Shown here: positions 12,101 to 26,000 of the stretch, in pieces
Position numbering within the stretch: position 1 is the first letter of the stretch
How the letters are laid out: each line of letters begins with the position of its first letter
NCBI RefSeq assembly: GCF_954871325.1
Contig: NC_088778.1
Coordinates: forward strand, 14,163,666-14,227,665
DNA: 64,000 nt
DNA from: Gordionus sp. m RMFG-2023
Lineage: Eukaryota; Nematomorpha; Gordioida; Chordodea; Parachordodidae
Direction: 5' to 3'
Translations under genes and position numbers: made by a program
Notes under the pieces: model-generated
Told to the model about the DNA's origin: nothing
What the model saw: only the letters and a program-made list of their open reading frames with translations
Database searches by the model: none

Positions 12101-15100
12101 TTACTTTTTCCATTCTTAGAGCGTTTGCGTTTTATTCCTCGATAATATTTATGTTTTAACTAATTATTTAATAATAAAATTGACTTGTGTCTAATTCCTT
12201 CTTCCCTCCTTCTAAATTAATAAATCTATAAATTGATATGTGTTTAATTCCTTCTACCTTCCTCCTAAATTAATAAAGCTAGAAATCAATTGACTTTGTG
12301 CCTAATTCCTTCTACGTCTTGAGCCACCTACGTACACCATGGTTAAGGCTAATCCTTATAATCTAAATCCTGAGTTAGTCGGCGCACCAAATCCTATATC
12401 TACCCTCGTCCCCTCTACGTCCTTTACTCATAATGACCTTGTACTTCGAACATCACAGTGCCTTGATTCAAATTTTATTTTAAAGATTAAAAATTAGGCT
12501 ACCCATTGATATTAAATTTGTTTAGTTTTTTCTTCAGTTGAAGCTTCTAGTCTTGTTTGATGATAAAACCTTACAGCACAACGAAATTTATATCCTGAGT
12601 TAATTTTTTTTATCGAGACTAAAATATTTTGCGAATTTAGGGAAAAGGAATTTCATATTATTATTTTTCAGAGAAATTACTTTGTTGATATGATCTGTAC
12701 CAAAATTATCTTCAATATCAATCTCTATCTTCGGCATTTTAAATTATTTTGAAAACTAGGTTATAATGCAAACTTTAAAATATAAATTTCAAAATTAATA
12801 AAAAAAATTTGATTATAGAATTAATTAAAAAAATATTTAAATAATTTTTATGTGTATTTATTATTTTCTTAATTAGTAATGTGCTACCGCGATCGCTATT
12901 TTTTTAAAAAGTGGTGCACTAAAGCTATCGCTACTGTAACAACAGGGTAATTCCATGACAAATCGACCAAAATAACGTGATTTTCGAATGCCATTTTTAA
13001 AATAGATGAAACTTGGCGTGAAGGTTAAATAGATTGTATTATTTTATAAAAATAAAAATTTTAATGCTCTAGCTTAAATATATCTCGAATTATGAACCTT
13101 CAAAGTTCGATGAGAGCCTTTTGCTCTTTTAACGAATATCGAATTACTCAATTTTGGTCTAAAGTAACAAATTATATATAATTTTCTAGCCCTCAAAATA
13201 CTCCTTCAGAAGATGCAAAAATTATTTTAAAAATATCTTCAGTGTCGTTGTATTTCCGGTTAAGCTAATAAAATTATTTTGAGAAGGACCCAATATGAAA
13301 CGATGAAACTCATTAAAGATGTTAAGTAAAAATATTAATGGACAAAATAATAATTTAAATTTTATTTAGTTTTTTATCATTTTAGGAATAAAAAAATCAA
13401 TTATACAGGGTGTTTAAAACGATCAACTAATCTAATATGTCTATTACCAATATATTTAAATATTAAAGTAAATATTAATGGAGAAAATAGGAATTTAAAT
13501 TTTATTTAGTTATATATAATTTTAGGAATAAATAAACAATTATAGAGGGCGCTACTTTTAAAATAATTATTTTATAAATAAAATGGTCGTCCGAATCACT
13601 GGTCAATTTGTTATGGAATTATCCTACAATGTAAATCCCTCGAAATTAAGAAAAAAATCCAACATAGTTTTTTTTAGTCTTACATGATTAAATGGTAAAT
13701 CTAAATAATAATTTTTTACTTTTTAGAAGCTGAAACAATTATTTTGTATAAATAAATTATCAATAAAATTTGAGAACTTTCCTTATTTCTACTAGCGGTT
13801 AGTTTTTAAATTATAATGATGAATATGTTTTTACCAATAACACGACACGAGCGCGGTAGAAAAAATGTTTAGCAATTTACACTATACCATTTGAAATAGA
13901 ACGCAAAAAAAACAATTTGGAAGCAATATAAAGAATAAAATGATAGTGATTTTGTAAAGTATAACTAAGTAACAAATGGGGAGTTAAATAAGTTTCATCT
14001 CCTCAACCGGCTGAATGGAGGTCCGCAAAATTCCGTAATTTAAAAATTTTAACCTGGCAACCCTGTTCATAATCAAATATCATCTTATTTTAAATTAAAT
14101 ACTACTATCACAAGCGAAACCGGGAATAAGTTCGATATTCTGTATAATTTTATTCAGAAATTTTGTGTTTTTATTGAAAGGATTTTATAAAAATTGGTCA
14201 TTAATAATATTTAAAAAAATAAATAATTAAAATTTGAATATTAATTTTATATTTATAAAGGTGTGTGCGTTTATACTGGACACGAAACGAAAATCATGCT
14301 CGTAAATTATATAAATTGCTGATAAAAATATAATATGCTAAATTCTTTTTCTTTTTACAATTGCATGAAAATTCGTTAAATAATTGATATTTTTTTGTTG
14401 ATGAAATGAAAGAATGCCATGTTGCCATCCCTCAAAAGATCCTCAATTGACAAAATAGTTAATAGACAGGTTTTTTTTAACATTTCCAAATATATAATAT
14501 GATAAATTTTTTGTTAGTTTTTGGTTCGCAAAATGGCTAAAGATGAAAAAATACACGCCTCTTATTTAAGTTTTTTTTTCGCGCGGTGCGCATGTGCAAA
14601 AATTTAAAAAAGTAACATGAAAAAGATTAATTTGCTACATTTATCTTTACCTTGTTCATTAAATTTATATAAAATTTTGATTTTAATAAATTTAATTTGA
14701 GATTCTTGATGAAATTTGAAAAAAAGCAAGGTTATGTAATGTTCAAAAATAAAACTATAAAGAAAGAGCATAAAATCTATGTTGTTGGATGTGATCTGAA
14801 AACTCGGCTCAAATTATTATTAATTTAGGAAAAAATATATAGATAAAAGTTTCGCATTATTACTTTTTAAAAAGCCAGTTCAGTAACTTATAAAGAAGTA
14901 ATAAAAGTAACGAATCTATTATTTTTCTGCTCAAAAAGTAACGAGTCGTTGTTGTTAAGGAGATTAGTTTATTAATTTAATTGTAACTTTTTTTTTATTG
15001 AAAGCTACCTCAACATTCTGTATTTCAGATTCGTTTAATTTTTGAAATCGAAAATTAATAAAACTTATTAAAACAATTTTATAATGATGTTATTCTTTTA

Positions 15101-17038
15101 TCGCACAATATGATTTATGAATTAATCATTCCTTATAAAACATTTTAAAACAATCTGGGGACAAAGATCATAATTCTATTCGTCATCTTGATTTCGCTTT
15201 GTCTGATAAGTGCTCTAGGAAACACTATTTATAATCACAAAAGATTAGACAAAGATTGGTACCTTGGATTTTCCCGTAAATTCTCTTTTTATTATTAGTT
15301 TATACATTACTAGCTTTATTATGTTATTTTTATTCCTCATTACTTGAAAATTGACTGGATTTTATTACATATTAATTATATTTTAAATGACTTAATATAT
15401 TGGCTAAATTACTTACCTGGAATGTTTTTGAGAAAAATAAGGGGGAGGGGTGGGTTGGATATCTTACACAATCATTTACGTTCTTTTTGTTCTGTAGCTC
15501 AGCCATTTTTCTTTCTAATCGCCTTTCTCCATTTTATGTTATTAGTTAAAAGCCAATCATGCGGAGTTCCTCCCCCATGATTCAATTATTAAATAGATAC
15601 TAATCAAATATCCTACCCCCCCCCCCCCCGAAATTTCAATTACACACATCATATTCTCTCCTTGGGTTAGAGGGCCTTTTTATCATATGATTCTAGTCCT
15701 CGTGATAATTCAATCTATTAATTTTGATAAATCTTTGCAACACATTTTTAAAATGAGATATGTTTTGATTACGTTACATTTTAACCTGTCTAATTAAAAA
15801 ATTTTGATTTATTAATTAAGAATTCTCTGAAAAATTCTAAGTTATTGAGCGCTTGTCATAATTCAAAGGGAAAAAACTTTTGGTCCCTAAAATTTTCGTT
15901 ATTTTTCACGAAAGCCAATTGGTGGAAAACCAACCCTAATTTATTGCCGAGATTTCAGAAAAGACGGCCATTAGACTCGAACACGGATAAAAATACGTCC
16001 AATCAATACAATTATTACAACAATTTTGATGGTCAGGAGGACGAAGTATACGCTACCAACACTACCGAGGAGAGAGCCCACGTCAGAGAAAAGAAATATT
16101 CTGGTAATTTAATATTCATATTTGTCCTGATTTTACCCACTTTAATTAAAGTTGTGAATAATATTTAAAACTGGTATCTACTAATTTTTGAATTTTTTTA
16201 GCAAACGTATTATTTGACTATATTTTATTAGAAAAATAAATAAATAACTAATTACAAAAATAGAATGTGTAACCCAAGGTTCATGAAATTATAATGGTTT
16301 ATTCCTGGATGTTAGTTCGCTTCGGATTCTGCCTAAAAATATTTTTAGCGTATCCCGTAAAAATAAATTTATCATTTTGTTTAGATGACATGATATTAAC
16401 TCTTAAAAACAAAATAGCTAGAAATATCGATTCAAAATCTTTCATTTGAAACAATTTTCTTCTTTTATTTGCTTAAATATGAGTTTATTTTATCAATTAT
16501 AAGAAATGGTGGCTAGTAACTTTGGCTACATTTTTCTCACCTTCGTCATCCTGTACAATAACCTGATCCCTATTAGCCTGCAAGTCACGGTAGAAGTTAT
16601 CAGATTTTTCCAGGCTTATTTTATCAACGTGGTTAGTGAATTTATAATAAAATAAGGATATATTTTTTTTTGTTATGTAAATGAAAGGGAGTTCTGGGGA
16701 CCAAAAATTAACCGTGAAGACAAAACATAGGCGAGAGGGGGAGCTACAACGAAAATTAATTAATTTAACAGTGTTTATCTATTAATTACAATAAACCATT
16801 TTAAATTTTATTTTCACCTTTTATTCTTTACTAACAATGCCATGATATTTATTTAATATAAAAATATCATTAAATATACATACAATTTTTTTTGAAGATA
16901 TTAATTTCTTTCCAATGGTAAAAAATATTAATTTTGAATTTTAAAATATTTTAACCTCAGGACGCGGACATGTATGACAAGGATAGTATGACATACGCTA
17001 CCGCTCGAACCTCAAGCCTAAACGAAGAACTTGGACAG
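9159..17038 (+). CDS. ATP8A: Flippase exons 1-8: actuator domain, M3 and M4
   Basis: Exon 1 carries the actuator-domain loop with [10 protein letters not shown], the dephosphorylation motif of P4-ATPases, then a Ser/Ala-rich stretch about 30 residues longer than in vertebrate ATP8A, then [15 protein letters not shown]. Exons 2-4 give [28 protein letters not shown] and [13 protein letters not shown]. Exon 5 is M3, ending DKDWYLG. Exon 6 encodes about 60 hydrophilic Asn/Glu-rich residues ([19 protein letters not shown]) in the M3-M4 luminal loop, which is only a few residues long in vertebrates. Exon 7 is M4 with [14 protein letters not shown], carrying the PISL motif of the lipid path. Exon 8 ends [12 protein letters not shown]. 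The donor of exon 2 lies 29 bp before a MITE. Confidence 0.88.
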
Positions 17039-20000
17039 GTTATATTTACTGCATTTTATAAGTTTCAATTAGGGCTCACAGAGAATTTTCATAAACATTT
17101 TTTTTAAATCGAATAATTAGGAAGAAAGAATTATAAGTCATATAGTTTAAATACATATGACTTATTTTTGTAAATTTATAAATATTTTATCGGTTATCCG
17201 GAAAATTCAGATGCCGGGTAAAATATTTTTCAAAAATATTACTGATTCCTACCTCATCGCATATATATTACAATTTACATTTATTTATCACATTCACAGC
17301 AGAAATAAATACGCTACTAATGTATTCTATGAATTAATATTAATTCAAATTTTCCTTGCCGTTATATTTATCTACCATTTTAAAATTTCTTACCTGAAAT
17401 TTTTTTATTGCAAAACCAAAGTAAAATATTTTTAAAAAATGACATCGATTTGATTAATGTTGTAAACGGCTCGATTCTTCAAAACGGCTAACCTAATATT
17501 TTAGCCAAAAAATATTACCAAGCCTGATGATTTTGCTAAGAAAATTTCGAGGCTTGTTGATATATTTTTTGGCTAAAATATTGGGTTGGCAATTTTTAAA
17601 AATCGAACTTTTAAACAACACTAGATTTGATTGAGACCATGAGAATAGATGAAAACATTATATTGAAATTTAAGGAAATTAGAACGAATTTCATAAATGA
17701 GATGTCATTGTTGAATCAAAAGCAGAGCTCTAGGAATTTCATATTTGTTTACCTCGACTAGCAGCAATGTAAACCCATCGTTTCATTATAAATATAGGGT
17801 CAGCCGATTAATACTATAAAATAAATCTTTTTATCTCCCTCTTGGATACTTTGATAACTCAAATGAATAAAAGGTTCTTTATTAATCAGCTGCACTTAAA
17901 AATCTGCAAATATTGTTACAACAGAATCTTTCCGAATCTATTTTAAATCTTGATTAAGTAAATTTAAATATTTGGAAGATTTGTATTATGAGGATATTAA
18001 ATTATTCCATGAGGCATTACTAACTGAATGCAAACTATCTTATAAAAGTTTAAATATGGATGATAATATTCCAAAATATTCTATAGATGTTTTGAATAAT
18101 TTTAATCATATATTAGGCTATTTTCTTAATATATAAAAACTAGTAAATAGCCCGTCAAAAATGACGGGGAATGAAAATTTTCTTCTTACTTTTATGCATG
18201 AAAATAATATCCAATTTTTATTCTTCTTACCCCCTCATCCCTTCAGGCCAGGTATAATCCATTAAAACTAAGTGCTATGGTTTGAGTAAAAATAAATTTA
18301 AAGCATTTACTTGATAATACCAATATTATTTGTTAAATATTACTGATTACTTATACCTAATATTTAATATTAAAAAAAATTTCCAGGCAAAGTCAAAAGC
18401 CATATCAATTATGAAAATTCTTCCAAGCCCAATGAAAGATCATAATAATTTTGGTAGTTGAGAACTGAAATAAAATATTTAAATAATCATAATGAATTTA
18501 AAAATAAAATCAAAATTCAGATTTTCATGGGCCTTGGTTATTTGATCAGGTCAAGCCCAGGCCAGCAAAAAAATTTTTTTTGGGCCAATGTCTGACCTAT
18601 AATTAATAAAAAAATTCTCAAGCGTCCAAGCTCATAATAATTTTGAAAAATTTTACCCAAGCCCAGCCCAATATAATTTATAAAAATATTTTCCAAGCCC
18701 AGCACACCTTATAATAATTTTATAAAAAAATTTTCTCAAACCTGGCCAACCGATAGTAATTTTCCAAGCCTGGAGATAGGTAAATCTCTAAAAACCATAT
18801 CTATTTTTTAGTCTATTTTAACCTAGCTCACTCCAACCAAGGCCAACCCATTAAGACTAAGAGTGAATACTATTTTTTTGAATAAAAATATATTTAAATT
18901 AGATTTTACCTGAGGGCCATATAAATATTCTGTGTTAAATATTACACCTATGCCTAATATTAAAAAAATCCCCAAGCCAGGCCCTCGCACTTGGTTTTCT
19001 CAAACCCGCAAAAGACCATAATAATTTTGATAATTGAGGACTGAAATAAAATATATAAAAAGTCACAATGCATTTAAAAATACAATCAGAATATGAAAGT
19101 TGCATGGGCCTTGGTTTTTGATCAGGCCTTGCCATGTCTTCAAAAGAAATTTTCAGGCCAATTTCTAGCCCATATTTAAAATTAAAAAATTTACAGGAAT
19201 CTTAGACTATAATAATTATGAAAAATGTTTCTCAAGCTATGTCCAAGTCCATATTAATGGTGAAAAATATTTCCCAAGCCCAGGAAAACCCAAATAATTT
19301 ATTTGATCCAGAAAAATAGGTGTGATGTAAGGGGCTTATAAGAATTAAATCTGTCTAATTTCAAAATTATAATCAAATGAAGGGTAAATTTGAGCTCCTG
19401 GTATTTATATGAAATTCATGAATACATATTAAAGTACCATTCTGAAAATATGTTCAACCTAATTTAAATTTTAAACAAACCATTTTAAATTTTGATATTT
19501 CCGATACATGCTCACAGTATACATTGCAACAATTTTACCTCTTTTACTCTTAAATTTTAATATTTATATAAAATTTATTAATAAAGTATATTTAATACCA
19601 TACACACAAACTAAATAATTACCCTTCAACACATGGTTTTTTGATCAGTTCTGGCTGTCTGCAAAAAAAATTTCAGACCAATCTGTAACCCATATTTAAA
19701 ATTCAAAAATCTTAAAGCACCTCTATTTTAAATTTTATTCAATATGATTTCCATCACATTTTTAAATTTTGATATTTCTAATACATGCTCACAGTATACA
19801 TTGAACAATTTTACCTCTTTTACTCTTAAATTTTAATATTTATATAAAATTTATTAATAAAGTATATTTAATACCATACACACAAACTAAATAATTACCC
19901 TTCAACATCTATATAATTAATATTTTAAATTATATTATATTCAAGTTGGCGCATGCGGTAAAGCATATGCCTTTGAAACGGGAGGCTCGGGTTCGATTCT

Positions 20001-23000
20001 CGTAGAGAGCAAAAAATTAACATTACACTATATAGTCTCCTTAAATTTAAAATACTTTAGGGAGATACGAAAACGATCGTGTTATGATTATGGAGATTAT
20101 ATATATTCGATTATTATATATTTTGGCAACTATCCATTAGTATTCTACCAATGAAAGAACATTTTCCTCTTTAACAAGAATAAAAACATATCTGTGAAAA
20201 GTATTACCTTTGAAAATATATTGAATGGGTGTTAGCTCTTCTTAATATACATAGAAGGATGATACCAAGCACTGGTGAAATCATTGAAAAATTAAATTTT
20301 ACATTATAAATATAATATGCTTTTTAATTATATTTTTTCCTCATTTTTTTATTACACATTTTTTTTTCATGAATACTTTGCAAGTTTATATACACGCAAT
20401 AATTCTTAGGAAATTTTTGTGCATTAATTTATATTTACAACATTTTTTTTATTTTTAAATATAATATAAATTTATATATCAAATTTTAAATGCCTAAAAA
20501 ATTATATTTTTTTGTCAGTTCTTTTTCGAGACATTTATTTTAGTGTGATTCATACTTCGATTATATACATTAATTTATATTTGAATATGTGTATTAAAAA
20601 TTCTCAAATTTTATAGTCACGAGTCCTAGTTCTAATAAATTTCTGAAATTTAGTCTTATAAATCGAAAAATAATTACCCCCCCCCCCCCCTTCATAGCGA
20701 ATTCCTACATACGCGCCTGCATTTTAATAGATTGACGATTCATTCATTAATACTTTTAAGAGTTTACATATTTAGAAGCTAGCTGTAAACGTTATCTTAT
20801 ACTCTTCACTTTGACTAAAAGACATTTACTTTGTTTAAATTTCTTTTATAATTGAAAATAATACAGGGTTGGCATGTCGGTCAATTGACCGGAGGTGTAT
20901 TTGACCGGTCAAATACTCTAAAATATTAATGGCGAATAAATATTTTGATATAATTAACTAGTATGCATTAAAAGCATGTTTATCAATCTTATTAGGTTAC
21001 AATTATTTAAAAAATTATTTGTCTCATGAATTGTTAAAAACAAAAGAATTTTTTTATTGTTAAAATATAAATATGTAATTTTTCTAAATATAGTAATATT
21101 TTTAGTTATTTTTTTGCCTAATCATTGCCGTTTCTCGCCTTCTTTATTTTTTTTCAATTCATTTTTCTTAAAAAAAATAAAAATACCCGATTTATTATAA
21201 TCATAATATAATTTTTTCATTCTTATTTTTTAATAAATTTAAATTTTATTTAATATTTAGCCGAGTATAAATTATATTAATTCTCATTTGTTTTACTTAC
21301 ACTTGCTATATTTGGTTTTTAAAATTAATTTTCATTTTAATTGTTCGGGTCAGATTTACGGAATATTATTCAATTCTGGTAAAAAGTTATATATATTATA
21401 TTATATTTATAATATTAAGAAATTATTGGAATTATTGGTCGATAATTATAAAATAGTTAAGATTGATTAACTTTACAATAATCACAATCATTTTTTCTTA
21501 AATTTATATATATTAGGGATTATGGTCAAACCAAAGCATCATGTTTGAAAACATTTTCAAGAAGTACGCGATGGTAAATCAGTTAAAGCGGTGTGCAAGT
21601 TTTGCAAGATGTCCTATATCACCCACGTTGATAGAATGGTCAAACATTTATTAAGCAGCTGTACTATGTGCCCTGTTATAATTAAGGAAAAATTTTATTC
21701 AAATTCCAAAATATCAACCTCTACAAAAAATATCACAAATGTAATTTGTAATACTTCTAAGTCTAACTCTAATGAAGAATTGGGTGAAATTAGTGAGAAT
21801 GATTATCAAATGAACAATATTTTGTCTTGTGACTCAGGAGAATTTGATTCCATTATTTCTAATCAATCTACAAGCAAGGCGATTAAATATAAATCTCAAT
21901 CTTGTATAACCGGTTTCATAGATAGAATTAATCCCAAAGAAAAAAATGAGCTGGATCAATTGTTTGCAAAAGCTGTATATGCGAGCAATTTACCTTTCCA
22001 CATCACTGAAAATCCCTACATCCAAGAATTTTTTAAAAAAATACGTCCTATTTACACATTACCCAGGAGAAGGCAGCTGGCTGGATATCTTCTAGACAAA
22101 GCGTCAGGTGATATGGAGGTGAGAGTTGCAGATATAATAGATAAAGCTCCTTACTTATCAATTGTATCAGATGGCTGGAGCAACATTAGAAACGAGAGTA
22201 TTATTAATTTTATGGTGATGACGCCTGTTCCAGTGTTCTACAAATTTCTAAATACTGAGGAAAATCGCCATACGGCAGATTATATTGCCCAGGAATTTAA
22301 AAATGTAATTCATGAATTGAATCCGGTAAAAGTATATTCTTTCGTTACTGATAATGCCGCTAACATGAAAGCAGCCTGGAGAATTCTAAAATCTGAATCT
22401 ATTTATAATCATATACAATGTTATGGTTGTGCAGCGCATACATTGCAGTTATTCTTTCACGATTTTGAACGATTGAACGCCTTCAGTGACCATATTTCAA
22501 TAATTAAAATAATTGTTAAATTTTTCAAGAATAAACACATACCAGCTGCAGTATTTTCCCGTAATAAGAATCTTCATAGCATACCATCTACATTAAGTAC
22601 AATTAGCCAAACAAGATAGGCATCGTCAATAAAATGTATGGAGCAAATTCAAATATGCAAGAAAGCTCTAAAAGCATCAGTTGTTGAAGAAGCTGTTTGT
22701 GATATTTGTCACATAGAAATTACCAATAATATATTAAACGAAGAATTTTGGACGAAAAATTTAAAATTTTTAGCTATACTCCAACCTTTAGCTACCTCAT
22801 TGTTGAAAGTGCAAGGGGATAAATGTACTTTGGCCCAAGTAAAAAACGAGATGCTTAATTTGGAAAAACACATAATACAATCATGCCATGATTCTATATT
22901 TTCTCCATCTCAAGAAAAAAAAATTAAGGTTATGTTTGAAAAGAGAAAAACTGATCTAAATACATGTGCTCACAATGCTGCTTATTTATTGGACCCCCAA

Positions 23001-26000
23001 TATCAAGGGGAGCATCTTACTAATACTGAATTTGATGAAGCATGTAATATAATACAAGAATTGGGTATTTTACAAGGTGGTGATAATCAAAATATTTTGA
23101 GTAATATAGTAAATTTCAGAAGCAAAAGCGGTATATTTAATAGCCATAATATGTGGAAAGTTGTAACTTCCATAAGAAACAATCAAATTTCGGCCTCAAG
23201 TTGGTGGAATGCATTTTGCCCACCTTGCCCATTAAGAGAAGTCGCTAATATTTTACTAACATTTCCTAGTTCGACTTCTTCTTCTGAAAGAAATTGGTCG
23301 GTTTGGGGCAATATTCACACGAAAAACAGAAATAGATTAAAGGCTTCTACAGCAGGAAAATTAGTAAGAGTGTATCATAATTTAAGATTGATTAAAAATA
23401 TTAAAGAAAATAATGATATTGAATATGAATCGGAACAAGACTCTGCCACGGAGGGTGAAACATTGACTATAGAATGAATTAAAAAATATTATGATATTTA
23501 TTATTATACATAGATTTATTATAATATTATATAAATGCAAAATAAAGTTAATATTGGTGTAAAAAACATTTATTTGAATTTGACCATATTTGACCGGTCA
23601 AATGCACAACCCTGTTTTTAAACGATATATTAAACGATAAATGTCATTTATTTTACTTGCAGACCATAAAATGTTGTTGCCGCTAAGTCCTATGTATGCA
23701 CACTTTTAATGAATGGCTCGTCAATTTAGTTAGTATATTATTCTATATAATATCATTGGGGCATGCATTATTTATATTTTAAACTTTAATACACAAATAT
23801 AAGTTTCTTCTTTTTTTTTGCTATGATTATGAGTTCAAAAATATATGTGTAAATTTAGTATATATTGTTTCCCTCCCTATCAAGATAAAATACGTTTTTT
23901 CGGATAAAACTGGTACATTAACCCGGAATGAAATGGAGTTTAAAAAGTGTACCATCGGTGGCCATGTTTATGGGTAAATTATTTTATGATAAATTTAACG
24001 ATACACAGAATTCGAAAACAGTTATTAGAGTAATTCTGTAAAATAGAAATTTGAGATAAATTTTCATCATTTATTAAGATATATGTTCTCTTCAAGGTTT
24101 TCACTAATGACGTTACAAACTTTTACCATCACATTTAGACATAAGACGGGATTTTTTGGGAAATATTTTATCAGACCCATAAAAATATTAATATGAGTTT
24201 ATGAATTTAAGCTTTAGCTATCTCCAAAATGTTTATAATATTTTACAATTTGTCGAAATTAACTGGGATTTAAAAAAAAAAATTATTTGAAGCCAATAAT
24301 AGAGCCCAGTAACGTCGCTAGCTCATTTCTAGCGCTAAGATCAGGCGTTTTATTTTCAAATGGAAAATAATTCAGGTGCGTTGAAAATTATATGTAAGTA
24401 ATGCTAGATATGATTTACATCTAGCCCTTAGTTCTATGTTATATCAGCTTTAATAACTTATTGCTTTAGCTGGATTCAATAATTTGATCCATCGTTTCCA
24501 TTTGCTAACCTCGCAAAAGTAGAATTATAAAAAAGGATTCTTTTTTTTACAAAGATTTTATAAACCCTTGAATTTGATTTACAAAATAAAAGGCTAAAAT
24601 GAGAAAAAATAATTTCTAATTTTTTTTGAAGAAACCGATCCGAAAAAGACACGGTTTTCGACGACCCCTCGTTTGCCGAAATTCTAAGGGGCTCTGATGA
24701 AGAATCCAAAGTTGTCAGGCAGTTCATGACTGTCCTCGCAGTATGTCACACTGTTATACCTATGAATAAAGTTTGGTTTATTTTTTTAAAAATTCATATA
24801 TAAATATTTTACATTTCAGTGTTCGATACAATTTCTAAATTATTCATTTTTATAATATCCGCGCACCACACGTGGAAATTTTTCTAAAATTTATGACTAA
24901 TATCAAAATGGCGACTATTAAATATGTAATAATATCAAATATTGTAAGTAATAAAGAGTACTTCTCCATAATGAGTATCATTTATTTCTTATGGACCATA
25001 CTACTTCGTTTAGTTAATTATGCATTTTAAAAAAAATAGATATTTGGATATATAAAAGATTAATTATTTATATAAAAAATGAAAATTTTCCTCTATCAAA
25101 AATTTAAAAACTCCTAAGTATTACAAACATCTACTACTTAAATTTTAATATAAAAGCAAAACAAGCTTTCAACTGACTCGTCGTTTTCTCCCAGTCTAGA
25201 AGATCCGAGTATTTCTCCTAGGGATGAGATTGACGTCGCAGGTGCCAATATTCCTCCTTCCCCAGAACCATTCAATAGTAGTAAAGAGGCTATCAATCCT
25301 GCTAAGAAGAAAAAGAAAAAGGATGTGGCTATGGGTTGCATTCCAACCTCTTCTAAGCGATGGGTATTGGGATTCCCTTATAATTTAAATTTTGGATTGA
25401 ATTTTATAAATAAATAGTAGACCTAAAAGTCAAATGAATGTGATATTAATTTTTTTATTTAGATCCTCTAAGAAAATTTTCATTTATTGCGAAACTTAAA
25501 AAAAAAATTACAAGTTGGCCATTTGTCCAGAGCTGGCCCCTTGCTTCCGAACATCGGTAGAATCTGACCCAAGCTTTCTTACGCCTCAAGGAAGTCCTGG
25601 CTCTCCTACTAGCAACGATTCATTGACTCCCGAAGAAGACATTTTCGCCGATGTTGCTGTTAAATTGGGAAAGAAGATCGAAAATTATCAGGGATCCTCG
25701 CCAGGTAATTTTATAAATTATAACGAATTCCATTAATATAAAGTAAAAGAAAAAGACTTTATTTCTTGATCTAAAGGCAGAGATTGGAACCTGAAATAAA
25801 AAAATTCCTCTGCAGGTTTAAAAAAGGGGATTTGGTTCTTAATTTTAAAAAGAGCCCTCCGGTTTCAAAATTTCACGAAACATTTTTAAAATTTACGATT
25901 TAAAAAAAATATCAGTAAACAATTTTTGAAATCAATATATTTTGATTTGCAGACGAATGCGCATTAGTCGAGGGAGCCAAAAAGCTAGGTTACGATTTCG

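Noticed and set aside
15344-15580. 78-residue hydrophobic frame as a membrane protein
   Set aside because: It overlaps a LINE 3' fragment on the other strand and lies in a flippase intron.
17157-17435. 92-residue frame after flippase exon 8
   Set aside because: It starts in intron, is AT-rich and hydrophobic by composition, and lacks any match to the flippase, whose next segment (DKTGT) is at 23885.
19941-20010. Functional tRNA gene
   Set aside because: The A and B boxes are good, but the acceptor stem does not pair and the anticodon arm is poor; a SINE or pseudogene fits better.
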